Shown here piece after piece: positions 1-11,011 of a stretch of 64,000 bases of DNA. Origin of the DNA: Thioalkalivibrio nitratireducens DSM 14787 (GTDB taxonomy: Bacteria; Pseudomonadota; Gammaproteobacteria; Ectothiorhodospirales; Ectothiorhodospiraceae); NCBI RefSeq assembly GCF_000321415.2, contig NC_019902.2:2542001-2606000 (forward strand), written 5' to 3'. Every line of letters starts with the position of its first letter. Position 1 is the first letter of the stretch. The notes beneath the pieces were generated by a model, which did not search any database, was not told the DNA's origin, and saw nothing but the letters and a program-made list of their open reading frames with translations. The position numbers and the translations under genes are program-made.

Positions 1-1
1 C

Positions 2-286
2 CTAGCGGGGGGTGAGGCGTTCGAGGATCTGTTGCGGCGCAACCCGGTGCGCATCGAGCGCATCGTCAGCAGTGGCCGCCCGGAGCCCACCCTGTACGAT
101 CAGGAGCAGGACGAGTGGGTGTGCCTGCTGCAGGGCGAGGCCGAACTGCAGTTGGGCAAAGAGCGTGTGCCTCTGCAGGCCGGGGACTACCTGTTCATCC
201 CGGCGCACACGCCGCACCGCGTGCTGCGTACCTCCGCGGAACCGCCGTGCATCTGGCTTGCGGTGCACATCGATCCCGGCAACTGA
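2..286 (+). CDS. Cupin-domain protein, C-terminal part (5' end outside window)
   Basis: The reading frame is open from the first base of the window, so the gene starts upstream and only about 94 C-terminal residues are seen. The visible part is a single small beta-barrel cupin: a first strand set with the turn YDQEQDEWVCLLQGEAEL, then G-D-Y-L-F-I-P-A-H-T-P-H-R, which matches the second cupin motif with its His ligands. A metal-binding cupin of this size commonly has no assigned reaction. A TTG at 32 could serve as a start, but the frame continues upstream with sensible residues (EAFEDLLRRNP), so I treat it as truncated. Function unknown. Confidence 0.75.
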   Translation, partial: LAGGEAFEDLLRRNPVRIERIVSSGRPEPTLYDQEQDEWVCLLQGEAELQLGKERVPLQAGDYLFIPAHTPHRVLRTSAEPPCIWLAVHIDPGN

Positions 287-524
287 ATCGGCGCCCCCTG
301 CCCGCTGTATGGGCCCACGCGTGCCTGAACCACACAGCGGCGTGACTTCGCCAACAGGCGGGCACTGACGTACACCCCTGTACCAGCGACAAGCTGCCGC
401 GGCTGGCTGATCTCCCTTGGGTAGCCGGTGAGACAGGTGCCTAGAAGGGACAGGAACGGGGTCGATATCCGGCCAGTCCGTTCGCGATGATACACTCCCA
501 CGCTGCCCAGGGAACCCGTTGATC

Positions 525-983
525 ATGCGTATCACCCGAAAGCTGGAGTTCGACGCGGGCCACCGCATCCCGGACCATCGCAGCCAGTGCCGACACCTGC
601 ACGGACACCGTTACACGATCATGATCACCCTGCGCGGCGAGATCATCGAAGCTTCGGGGGAACCCGTGAACGGCATGGTCATGGACTTCTCCGACGTCAA
701 GGCCATCGCCAAGACCCACTTGGTCGATCGCTGGGACCACGCATTCCTCGTCTACCGGGGGGACCATAGAGTCGTGGAGTTCCTGGCCAGCATGCCGGAC
801 CACAAAACGGTCGTGCTGGACTGCGTGCCGACCGCGGAGAATCTCGCCCAACTGGCATTCCGGATCCTGGATCCGCTGTACCGGGACACTTACGGCAATC
901 AGCTGCGTCTGGACCGCGTTCGTCTTTACGAAACCCCGAACTGTTGGGCGGATGCGGTGCGCGAAGACCTGGAAAACCGGTAA
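525..983 (+). CDS. queD: 6-carboxy-5,6,7,8-tetrahydropterin synthase (QueD/PTPS family)
   Basis: Predicted to convert 7,8-dihydroneopterin triphosphate to 6-carboxytetrahydropterin, the second step of queuosine/7-deazaguanine synthesis in the cytosol. The 152-residue protein has the family layout: FDAGHR near the N terminus gives the first zinc His, and CRHLHGHRY gives the catalytic Cys and the other two zinc His residues. The C-terminal half carries the conserved PTAENLA and RLYETPNCWA segments with the substrate-binding Glu. The ATG at 525 is used because homologues begin MRITRKLEF-like; a TTG at 519 in the same frame is possible. No other queuosine gene is nearby, so it stands alone between intergenic stretches. 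Confidence 0.93.
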   Translation: MRITRKLEFDAGHRIPDHRSQCRHLHGHRYTIMITLRGEIIEASGEPVNGMVMDFSDVKAIAKTHLVDRWDHAFLVYRGDHRVVEFLASMPDHKTVVLDCVPTAENLAQLAFRILDPLYRDTYGNQLRLDRVRLYETPNCWADAVREDLENR

Positions 984-1076
984 CACACTCGGGGGATCGC
1001 GGGGAAAGAGGTTGCACCGCGAGCACCGGTGCCCAGGAGATGCCCCTTGGCGCGGCGCGTTGCACGGAACGGCGCA

Positions 1077-1164
1077 ACGCCATCCGCCGCATGGCGTTCG
1101 TGCGGCCAGAAGTTCGGGGCCGCGCCGGCTGGCGGATGACGGCCTTCGGCCTTTTCCGCCCTAC
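1077..1164. repeat. Partial copy (right half) of the 113-bp inverted-repeat element
   Basis: Ends in the same arm as the full copies, with GGCGGATGACGGCCTTCGG followed by CCTTTTCCGCCCTAC, ending at 1164. The left terminal arm beginning GTAGGGCGGAA is missing, so this is a half element or a decayed copy. It lies 27 bp from the complete copy at 1192, between queD and tex. Confidence 0.75.
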
Positions 1165-1191
1165 CGTTCGCCCTGCCGTTCGATCAGTCCC

Positions 1192-1304
1192 GTAGGGCGG
1201 AATAGCGCAGCGTCATCCGCCGTGCGGCGTTCATGCCGCCCAGGAGCCGGGGGGCACCCCAGCGCCGGCTGGCGGTTGACGGCCTTCGGCCTTTTCCGCC
1301 CTAC
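1192..1304. repeat. 113-bp inverted-repeat (MITE/REP-like) element, full copy
   Basis: Left arm GTAGGGCGGAATAGCGCAGC then GTCATCCGCC; right arm GGCGGTTGACGGCCTTCGG then CCTTTTCCGCCCTAC, the imperfect reverse complement. Total 113 bp, the same length as the copy at 16744. It carries no gene. It sits just downstream of the convergent ends of queD and tex and could fold into a long hairpin in RNA. Confidence 0.85.
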
Positions 1305-1341
1305 CCTTCGATCACGGGAAGGTGCAAGCCAACCTTGACCG

Positions 1342-3702
<2,361 letters not shown>

Positions 3703-3777
3703 GGGCGGTCGGTCCTTTGGGAGGATGGGCACGGCGTCGGGCATGATAGGCAATGCGGCCGCCCGTGCCCACCCGGG

Positions 3778-4339
3778 TCAGTCGGCCCAGAGTGCGTTCA
3801 GCGGAAACGAAATCGCGTCGAACGGCGGAAGCTGGATGGCATTGTCATTCTCTTGCACCCCGAGCAGCAGCCAAGCGGCCGTCTTGGTTCTCGAAGGCCT
3901 CGAGCGTGCGCAGGTCGGGATCGATCAGCCAGGCGTGGCGCACCCCGGCGCCGGCATAGATCGGTAGCTTTTCCACCCGGTCGACGCGGGCGGTCGACGG
4001 TGAGAGCACCTCGCAGATCCAGTCCGGTGGCCGTTCGAACCAGGCCGTTTCCGGCAGGGTCGGAAGACGTTCCCGGCGCCAGCCCGCGAGGCCGGGGACC
4101 AGCACATGCGGCCCGAGGTGGAGTTCCGGCCCGTCCAGGATCCACCAGCCACCGGGGCCGCCGCGGCCCCTGTCGAACGGCCCACCCACCTCGATGCCCA
4201 GCGCGGAACTGGCAACCGCATGGCGCGGTGCCGGACGCGGATGCGTGCCCAGTTGCCCGTGGATGATCTCCGCAACGAGGTTCTCCGGGACCTGGAGCAG
4301 ATCCTCGTAGGTTGAAGCGCGGGTCGCGGGTGCGTTCAT
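3778..4339 (-). pseudogene. Uma2 family (DUF820) endonuclease-like gene broken by a one-base frameshift
   Basis: The first 164 residues are a Uma2/DUF820 protein: YEDLLQVPENLVAEIIHGQL, the PPDWICEVLSPSTARVDR motif with the conserved Glu, YAGAGVRHAWLIDP, and LRTLEAFENQDGR. These are PD-(D/E)XK-fold proteins of uncertain role, often in multicopy families. Reading then goes off into LAAARGARE and a stop at 3845. Skipping a single T at about 3874 restores the expected tail: WLLLGVQENDNA, then LPPFDAISFPLNALW, and a TGA at 3778, giving 186 residues, the usual family length. This is therefore a recent frameshift or an assembly error in an otherwise intact gene. Confidence 0.85.
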
Positions 4340-4581
4340 GGCTGCCTCGTGCTTGCTCGAAAACGGCTACGTCAAGGCTACCCCGGGCGCACCAGGGGCA
4401 CCAACGCGGAACCCGCGATCGGACCTTCGGCCGGCGTGGGGTCGCCAGCCCCCGCGCCTACGCTGCCGAGGACGCGGGGTGGGCAACGAGAAGCGCGCTC
4501 GCCCACACGCCTTGGCGGCCGGGACGGTGGACTTGCGGTATCGGCCCATCCCGCTCGGGGAGCGGGCCTTGAATCCCTTCC

Positions 4582-4866
4582 TCAGTCCTTGAACGTGTAC
4601 TGCTTCTCCAGATCCTCGTGGATCTCCCAGGTACAGGACATGCCTTTCGGGAAGGTGATCAGGTCACCGCGCTCGAAGGTCTGCGGCCGGCCGCCGTCCG
4701 GTGTCACCGTGACCCGCCCCTCCAGCAGGTAGCAGACCTCGGTACGGTCGTAGGTCCACCGGAATGTCGATGCCTCCTTGCTCCAGTAGGGCCAGCCCGG
4801 TACGCCGAGGACATCCAGCTTGGCTGGGGACGGATTGCGTTCGAAGAAGATTTCCTGGTCGTTCAT
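4582..4866 (-). CDS. Small cupin-domain protein (cupin_3/EutQ-like)
   Basis: A 94-residue single-domain cupin. The sequence shows PGWPYWSKEASTFRW, then the barrel core TEVCYLLEGRVTVTPDG and FERGDLITFPKGMSCTWEI, typical of the DUF861/cupin_3 group. Members are putative metal-dependent small-molecule binding or enzyme proteins without an agreed reaction. The ATG at 4866 is preferred over upstream in-frame starts because AGGAG lies about 7 bases before it and the upstream extension is unlike a protein. A GC hairpin CCCGCTCGGGGAGCGGG lies just beyond the stop (about 4551-4567) and may end the transcript. Confidence 0.85.
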   Translation of the reverse strand: MNDQEIFFERNPSPAKLDVLGVPGWPYWSKEASTFRWTYDRTEVCYLLEGRVTVTPDGGRPQTFERGDLITFPKGMSCTWEIHEDLEKQYTFKD

Positions 4867-5090
4867 GCCCCGCTCCTGTCTGTGGCGATTGCGCGTCATG
4901 TTGCCGCGTCCGGGGGGCGAGGACCAAGTCTGCCGCGCCCGGTGGGGAAAATGCGGAAGCCGCCCCTCGGCGCGTCCGTCCCCGCGCCCTCCCTCCGGCC
5001 GTGCCGCGGGCGTCGAGAGACCCCGGCGGATCGGAACCCGCGCCATGGACCAGGAGCGACCTGCGCATCATGCGAGGTCATCGGTGCAAC

Positions 5091-5136
5091 AGGCACCGGG
5101 ACACTGCGAACGCCGAAAGGAGGATGAAGCTGCGCC
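5091..5136. repeat. Decayed fragment of the 113-bp repeat
   Basis: The stretch GGCACCGGGACACTGCGAAC then GCCGAAAGGAGGATGAAGCT matches the interior and right arm of the complete copy at 16744 (GGGCACTGCGAACGCCG, GGCGGATGACGCTG) with a few substitutions and no terminal arms. It lies in the promoter-side region of the PAS-GGDEF-EAL gene. Confidence 0.5.
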
Positions 5137-5249
5137 GCGATCGTCGTGTCCTGGACGTTAAAGTGACCTTTGAGAAGTCGAGTCCAAGAACCAAGAAAAA
5201 AATGGTAAAAAGATACTTGGCATAGCCCCGTCCCGAGGCACTTCTTTCC

Positions 5250-7709
5250 ATGTACAGACACCGGTGTTTCGCACTAGCACTCGGGATTCTTCTCGCCCTG
5301 GGACCGGCCGGAATCCTCTCGGTCGCCGGGCCTGCGCCTGCCGCAGATCCTGGCCTTGCGGCGAAGACGCAGCTGCCGGGTCTGGCAGAGATTCCCGTGC
5401 GTCCCACAGATTCCTCGCCTGCGGCCAGTCTCCCGCCTTCAGTACGGACGGCTTCGTCTGGCGGTACTAACATTCCAGGATCGCAGCTGCACGAACTGCG
5501 CCCAGTGGCCATCGCAGGACTGGTGCTGGTACTGCTCGTGGCGGTGATGGTCCTGTACAGCAGCAACCGGCAACTGCGCTCGCAGGGAAACCGTCTTGCC
5601 GCCGGCGAATCTCGGCAAAGGGCCGTGTTCGCAGCGCTGGGCGAGGGCGTGTACGGCACCAACGCCGACTTCGAATGCACTTTCGTAAACCCGGCAGCAC
5701 TGAAGATGCTGGGATTCACCCAGGAGGAGGTGATCGGGCGCGATCCGCACACCCTGTTCCACTACCAGTGCGCCGACGGGCAGCCCTGTGCCCGGGAGGA
5801 ATCCTCGGTCTTTCAGACGGTCCGGGACGGCCGCACCCGTCATGAAGAGGGCTGGCTCCTGCGCAAGGATGGTACCGGGTTTCCCGCTGACATGATCGTA
5901 ACCCCGATGGTGGAGGCGGGCCACGTGACCGGCGCGGTGGTCGCATTCAGCGACATCTCCGAACGCAAGGCCGCAGAGGCGCAGCTGCGCCAGCTTTCGC
6001 TGGCGGTCGACCAGAGCCCCGAGAGCATCGTGATCACGGACCTCGACGGTCGCATCAAGTACGTGAACCAGGCCTGCGTAAACAAGTCCGGCTACTCGCG
6101 CGTCGAACTGCTCGGAGCCAACCCGCGCGTGTTTCAGTCGGGCCGCACCCCGCCCGAGACCTATCGAAAGATGTGGGACACCGTCACCAGCGGGCAGATC
6201 TGGCGCGGGGAACTGATCAACCGAAACAAGCACGGGCACGAGTACACCGAACTCGCCACGCTTGCCCCGGTGCGCGACCACAACGGCCGTATCAGCCACT
6301 TTCTGGCACTGAAGCAGGACATCTCGGAACTCAAGCACGCCGAGGCGGAGGTACACCGGCTCGCGAACTACGACCGGCTGACCGAACTCCCGAATCGCAG
6401 TCTGCTGATGGACCGGCTGGCCCAGACGCTGGCCAGCAGTTCCCGCCATCCGCAGCGATCGGCGTTGATCCTGTGCAACATCGATCGTTTCAAGATTCTG
6501 AACGAGGCCCGCGGACAGGCCTCCGGCGACCTGCTGCTGAAGGCCGTCGCACGGCGTCTCGACACCCTGGTCCGAGAGAGCGACACGGTGGCCCGGCTCG
6601 GTGCCGACGAATTCGCGATTCTGCTGCAGAACCTGGATCCGGAGCAGGGCAGCGCCAGCCGCAGCGCGTTCTCGGTAGCGGAGAAGATACATCTCGCCCT
6701 GCGCCATCCGTTCACGCTGGACCAGGACGTAGTCAATATCACTGCCAGCATCGGCATCACTCTATGGCCCGAGGATGCTGTCCCGCGCATCGGGTCCAAC
6801 GCATCGGCGCGCGACACGCCGCAGGAAATCCTGCGCCGTGCCGATACCGCCCTGCACAAAGCCAAGCGTGCGGGCGGAAACCAGAGCGCATTCTTCGAAG
6901 CCGGCATGGGGGAAGTGGCGCAGCTGCGTTTCCACCTGGAACGGGAACTGCGCGAGGGAATCCCTGCCGGGCAGCTTCGCCTGTTCCTTCAGCCGCAGGT
7001 CGATGCCGAAGGGCAGATCGTGGGCTTCGAGGCGTTGGTCCGGTGGCAACACCCCGGGCGCGGCCTGCTGCTACCGAATGCATTCATACCGGTGGCGGAG
7101 GAATCCGACCTGATCGTCGAGATCGGCGTCTGGGTGCTCACCGAGACATGCGAGCTGATCGCCCGCGAGAAGGCCCGGGGCCGCCCTCTCCGCATCGCCG
7201 TGAATATCAGCCCCAGGCATTTCAAAGAAGCGCATTTCGTACCCTGGGTGCGTGATCTGATCGCGGCGACAGGGATCGACGGTCATTCACTGACGATGGA
7301 AGTGACCGAGGGCCTGATGATCGACAACTTCGACGACGTGATTGCCCGAATGTCGGCGCTCCAGGAGCTCGGCATCCATTTCTCGGTGGACGATTTCGGC
7401 ACCGGCTACTCGTCGCTGTCCTACCTCAAGCGGCTGCCAATCCATGAACTGAAGATCGACAAGGGCTTCATCCAGGATGCCCCCACCGACCCAGAAGACG
7501 CCGCACTGGTGGAAACGATACTGAACGTGGCGAAGGATCTGGGGCTCACGGTGGTGGCCGAAGGCGTGGAAACCGCCGAACAGGCCGCGTTCCTGAATTC
7601 CCGGGCGAGGGCTGTCCACCAGGGACATTTCTATGGAAGGCCGGAGCCCGCGGAAGCCTGGCTCGAACGCACAGCGACGCTGTCTTCCATGCGCGTGACC
7701 GCCGACTGA
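5250..7709 (+). CDS. Membrane PAS-PAS-GGDEF-EAL sensor (cyclic-di-GMP turnover)
   Basis: An 819-residue signalling protein. A signal-like hydrophobic N terminus is followed by about 50 residues probably outside the membrane and one transmembrane helix near residues 88-107 (VAIAGLVLVLLVAVMVLY). Then come two PAS/PAC sensor modules, a GGDEF domain (DRFKILNEARGQASGD) and a C-terminal EAL domain (FEALVRWQHPGRGLL, DDFGTGYSSLSYLK). The GGDEF signature reads GADEF, so cyclase activity may be lost, whereas the EAL, the DDFG loop and other metal-site residues look intact. It is therefore most likely a phosphodiesterase tuned by PAS signals. It stands alone, with about 380 bp to the cupin gene upstream on the other strand. 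Confidence 0.92.
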   Translation: MYRHRCFALALGILLALGPAGILSVAGPAPAADPGLAAKTQLPGLAEIPVRPTDSSPAASLPPSVRTASSGGTNIPGSQLHELRPVAIAGLVLVLLVAVMVLYSSNRQLRSQGNRLAAGESRQRAVFAALGEGVYGTNADFECTFVNPAALKMLGFTQEEVIGRDPHTLFHYQCADGQPCAREESSVFQTVRDGRTRHEEGWLLRKDGTGFPADMIVTPMVEAGHVTGAVVAFSDISERKAAEAQLRQLSLAVDQSPESIVITDLDGRIKYVNQACVNKSGYSRVELLGANPRVFQSGRTPPETYRKMWDTVTSGQIWRGELINRNKHGHEYTELATLAPVRDHNGRISHFLALKQDISELKHAEAEVHRLANYDRLTELPNRSLLMDRLAQTLASSSRHPQRSALILCNIDRFKILNEARGQASGDLLLKAVARRLDTLVRESDTVARLGADEFAILLQNLDPEQGSASRSAFSVAEKIHLALRHPFTLDQDVVNITASIGITLWPEDAVPRIGSNASARDTPQEILRRADTALHKAKRAGGNQSAFFEAGMGEVAQLRFHLERELREGIPAGQLRLFLQPQVDAEGQIVGFEALVRWQHPGRGLLLPNAFIPVAEESDLIVEIGVWVLTETCELIAREKARGRPLRIAVNISPRHFKEAHFVPWVRDLIAATGIDGHSLTMEVTEGLMIDNFDDVIARMSALQELGIHFSVDDFGTGYSSLSYLKRLPIHELKIDKGFIQDAPTDPEDAALVETILNVAKDLGLTVVAEGVETAEQAAFLNSRARAVHQGHFYGRPEPAEAWLERTATLSSMRVTAD

Positions 7710-7870
7710 CGGTCGTCACAACGCGCACCCGTGTGAAGGCCGTGAAGCCCCGACACCGGGCGGTGAAACACCACCAGCGTTGATGCCTTCTGTATCAGCC
7801 GATACCCACTCCAGAAAGCGGCCTTTTGGCACCGAGGGTTGCGATGCGACCCATACTCCGGGCACAGGGG

Positions 7871-7953
7871 GCCGAAGGACGTCATCCGCCGTTCCCACGC
7901 CGGGCCTGCCTCAGGCACCGGGGCAGTGCAAACGCGGAACGACGGATGACGCG
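7871..7953. repeat. Decayed copy of the 113-bp repeat in the convergent gap
   Basis: Contains GGCCGAAGGACGTCATCCGCC and later GGGGCAGTGCAAACGCGGAA then CGACGGATGACGCGGCG, in the order seen in the copy at 16744, but the terminal arms are lost. It fills much of the 285-bp gap between the ends of the GGDEF-EAL gene and the receptor gene. Confidence 0.55.
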
Positions 7954-7994
7954 GCGTGCCTCGCGCTGACGGGTGAATCCGCGTTTACCCAGGG

Positions 7995-10136
7995 CTAGAA
8001 CTCGTATCTTGCCCCAATCTCGAAACTGCGCTCGGGTCCGGCATAGATGCCCTGACGCAACCCGGCGATGTAACGCTCGTCCGTGAGATTCTTGACCGCA
8101 CCGAATACGGCGAAACGGGGATTGAAGTCATAGCTCGCCGTCAGATCCACGGTGTAGTGGCTGGGCACCAGACCCGAAAAACCGTGGTTCTCCGGATCAA
8201 TCTCCCGCCGGTTATCGCCCGTACCAAAGACCGAGCCGGTGTAGTTGTACATCAAGGCCGTCTTCAGCGGACCTTGCTCATACGACAGTGCGACATTGGC
8301 AACCCACTCCGGCGAGTACGGCAGGCGATTCCCCGCAGCGATACCTCCCACGCGATCCTCACGAAATTCAGCAGTGGGAACCCAGGTGACATTGCCATCC
8401 AGACGGAACCCTGCTGGAAGGTCATACCCCATAGCAGCTTCCAACCCCTGAATCAGCGCACTTCCCTCGTTGGGATTGCGAATTCCCGAGATACCGGGAT
8501 CGACCTGGTTGGAGAAGTCCATCTGGAACGCCGCCGCTTCGTAGTTCCACGGCCCGGTGGCACCCCGCATGCCCAACTCGAGATTCACGGACGTTTCAGC
8601 ATCGGTAGGCGCGTCATCGGCTCCGATTACACTGCCGACCACGGGCGGCTGAAAGGCGCGGTATACGCTCCCATAGAACTGCAAGGCCGGGTTCAGCTGA
8701 TAGGTGGCCCCAAGACCCGGCAAGAATTCGGTATTGGAGAACGTATCCGCAGGACCGCCCGTCTGCCGATCCTTCCGCTTCTGCTCGTAGGTCTCTACGC
8801 GCAAACCCGCCGTCACCGACAGCTGATCGGTGACGTCGAAACGGTTCTCCGCAAAGCCTGCCCAGCTCTTGGCCGAGTCAAGGCGGTCTCGGCGCAGTCC
8901 CTGGCCGTCCACGGCAATCGGGCTGCGGGGTGCGGCCCGGGTGGCTCGGGGCCTCGTGTCATGCATCTCCTCTTCCATATAGCGCAGGCCGAATTCCGCC
9001 GTGTTGTTGATCCCGAATGCCGAGTGGTTCAGGAACAAACGAGAGTCCACCCCGATCCGTTCGAAGTCCCGGTTCCGCCCCTCCAGGATGTCGGTAAAGT
9101 TCCATACGGTATGGCCATCCGCATTGGTGGTGGTACCGTCCACATTGAACCGCCAGTAGTCACGACTCGTCTCCATCCAGTACGCCACCGTCTTCAGGCG
9201 CATATCGGGATTGATATCCCACTCGTGGTTGACGTCGAAGGCCGTGCGCTCGGTCTCGAAGCGGTCATCCGGCGCGGGGTTGAAAGTCGCGCCTGCGTCG
9301 AACGCGTCCTGGAAATAGCCGCGATACGAAATGGCGGCGTCGTTTTCGTAGTAGGAGAATTTCGCGCCGAGAAACTGGTTGTCGCCGATGGCGCTGCCAA
9401 CCTTGATCATGACATCCGTCATGTCCCATTCCTTGTCCATCCAGCCATCGCTGCTGGCATCGGTCACGACGAGACCAAACAGCGCGTCGCCGGAAGGCGA
9501 ACTCCCCCCCGCCTCGACGGTCACCTCGCGCGTGTTCCACGAGCCCACCGTGCCGGTGACGGCGAGGCCATCGTCCGGGGTCCTGGTCTGGTAGTTGATC
9601 ACACCGCCACTGCTGGCCGGGCCGTAGCGGAGCGAAGCGGCGCCTCTGAGGATCTCGACACCGTCCATGCGCTGAACACGCGGATTGTAGTAACGCTGGT
9701 TGCCGACGAAGATGCCCGGCTGCACCGGCACACCATCCTCCAGCACCGTCGTCTTGTACTGATCGGCGGGGATACCGCGCACTCCGTAGTTGGTGACGAT
9801 CGCGCTGTCGTCCTCGCGCTTGATGTACATGCCGGGCACTCGGCGCAACACGTCCTCGGTGGAACGCGGGCGGGTCTCCTTGATCTCGTCTTCGGTTACG
9901 ATCGTCACCGCCCCGGGTGTTGCGGATACGTCGGTAAGGCCCGGCGCCACCACGTCGATCCGTGGCAGCACGACCGAAGCCCTTTCTTCGGAAGCGGCAT
10001 CGGACTCTTCAGCCTTCACAGTCCCGGTGCCAGCCATTCCGGAAATCGCCACGGCAACGGCCAGTGCGAGCTTCCCGGTACGAACCGGCATCTGGGCAAC
10101 ACCCGAGCGCCGCCCCAATATCGTCTTGCGAGCCAT
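7995..10136 (-). CDS. TonB-dependent outer-membrane receptor (FecA-like, probable iron chelate uptake)
   Basis: A 713-residue outer-membrane receptor. The N terminus has a signal peptide (LALAVAVAISGMAG, AEE). A TonB-box-like PRIDVVAP and plug domain follow (GAVTIVTEDEIKETRPRST, DVLRRVPGMYIKREDD, MDGVEILRGAASLRYGPASS, GGVINYQTRTP), then a beta-barrel ending in a terminal Phe (ARYEF), as required by the Bam machine. It resembles the FecA/siderophore class. The tonB-exbBD-hemP genes in the same direction just upstream support a role in iron or haem uptake. The actual ligand cannot be read from sequence. A possible iron-regulated palindrome lies at 10353. Confidence 0.93.
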   Translation of the reverse strand: MARKTILGRRSGVAQMPVRTGKLALAVAVAISGMAGTGTVKAEESDAASEERASVVLPRIDVVAPGLTDVSATPGAVTIVTEDEIKETRPRSTEDVLRRVPGMYIKREDDSAIVTNYGVRGIPADQYKTTVLEDGVPVQPGIFVGNQRYYNPRVQRMDGVEILRGAASLRYGPASSGGVINYQTRTPDDGLAVTGTVGSWNTREVTVEAGGSSPSGDALFGLVVTDASSDGWMDKEWDMTDVMIKVGSAIGDNQFLGAKFSYYENDAAISYRGYFQDAFDAGATFNPAPDDRFETERTAFDVNHEWDINPDMRLKTVAYWMETSRDYWRFNVDGTTTNADGHTVWNFTDILEGRNRDFERIGVDSRLFLNHSAFGINNTAEFGLRYMEEEMHDTRPRATRAAPRSPIAVDGQGLRRDRLDSAKSWAGFAENRFDVTDQLSVTAGLRVETYEQKRKDRQTGGPADTFSNTEFLPGLGATYQLNPALQFYGSVYRAFQPPVVGSVIGADDAPTDAETSVNLELGMRGATGPWNYEAAAFQMDFSNQVDPGISGIRNPNEGSALIQGLEAAMGYDLPAGFRLDGNVTWVPTAEFREDRVGGIAAGNRLPYSPEWVANVALSYEQGPLKTALMYNYTGSVFGTGDNRREIDPENHGFSGLVPSHYTVDLTASYDFNPRFAVFGAVKNLTDERYIAGLRQGIYAGPERSFEIGARYEF

Positions 10137-10352
10137 TTCTTTCTCCCTTCAATGTGCACGACAACGCACCTCCACGACCGGTGAGATGCCGCAGTTCAAA
10201 TGACAACTAAAAAATGGCTGGCTGAGGGAACAGGTCCCCTGGCTGGCGGGTGCCGTGGCGATAACCCCGGGCAATGTAACGCTGGTTCTTTTTGGTCAGG
10301 ATCAGCTTCTACTGGAGGTCACCCGAAGGGTGTAGCATACGGTATCGCGAAT

Positions 10353-10365
10353 GCGAACGATTTTC
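10353..10365. promoter_or_regulatory. Candidate iron-responsive operator upstream of the receptor
   Basis: GCGAACGATTTTC is an imperfect palindrome, read in reverse as GAAAATCGTTCGC. It shares the core AATCGTTYGC with GCGAATCGTTTGC, 50 bp upstream of bfd at 14010. The two occurrences before the two iron transcription units suggest a common regulator such as Fur, although the match to the classical Fur box is weak. Confidence 0.35.
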
Positions 10366-10423
10366 AACCCCGTTCGCAGATTGTTTGGGGTCGGTAGAGT
10401 GAGCGGGCCTGATAACGAACTAC

Positions 10424-10700
10424 CTGATTATCACGAAACTCCGCAGCGAGTGCGACGCCGTGCGGCATCGGTCGTCATTGCGAGCGTAGCGCGGCACTAA
10501 TGCGCATAGCGCATTGAACAGCCACAGGCTGGCCCGAAGGGCGAGCGCAGCGAGTAATCCAGGCGGCGCGGGGAGGACTAACGCCGTTTGGATCGCCACG
10601 TCCCGCCACGCTGCGCTCGCGGCTAAAGGCTTCGCTCCTCGCGATGATGCTGGTTTCGAAGATGGCCCAGTCCAGCTTGCGGAGCTTCCGTGATAATCAG
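10424..10700. repeat. 277-bp MITE-like element with terminal inverted repeats
   Basis: The left end CTGATTATCACGAAACTCCG CA and the right end TGCGGAGCTTCCGTGATAAT CAG are near-perfect reverse complements over about 23 bp. The interior contains the widespread type of repeat text (GTCATTGCGAGCG, GGATCGCCACGTC, CTTCGCTCCTCGCGATGAT) and no gene. It lies between hemP and the receptor gene. No clear target-site duplication is visible. Confidence 0.75.
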
Positions 10701-10807
10701 GCATCAATTTACCCCCTCCGGCCCTCGCCGATGTGATGCCGTTGACCAGGATGCGGCCGACGCGGGGAACCGGGTTCGCGTAGCCCGTCCGAGTCGGGTT
10801 CGACGGA

Positions 10808-11011
10808 CTACTTGGTCAGGATCAATTTGTTCCGGTTGGTCTGCCGCAGCACATACCACTCGCCCTCGTGCTCGATACGGAGCTGCCGCGCCGAGCCTAG
10901 CAATACGTCGCTGCGCGTGGTGGGAATCGGCCGGCCCGAACCTCCAGCGTGCAGCGTCTGGTCGTTGCCGGTTCGGCGTATCCGGCCATTGTTCTCAGAG
11001 TCCGTTGCCAT
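10808..11011 (-). CDS. hemP: Hemin uptake protein HemP
   Basis: A 67-residue small protein whose last 35 residues match the HemP family: SDVLLGSARQLRIEHEGEWY, VLRQTNRNKLILTK, with the invariant KLILTK ending. The first half is polar and unconserved. HemP proteins accompany haem/iron uptake genes and in some bacteria regulate the receptor. The ATG at 11011 overlaps the exbD stop as TGATG, so translation is probably coupled; a GTG one codon earlier is in frame. Last gene of the bfd-bfr-tonB-exbB-exbD-hemP series. Confidence 0.9.
   Translation of the reverse strand: MATDSENNGRIRRTGNDQTLHAGGSGRPIPTTRSDVLLGSARQLRIEHEGEWYVLRQTNRNKLILTK

Noticed and set aside
5124-5225. Possible 33-residue basic peptide gene (MKLRRDRRVLDVKV...) with an AGGAGG run
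   Set aside because: The AGGAGG touches the ATG, leaving no spacing for initiation, and the 5' part lies in a decayed copy of the 113-bp repeat.
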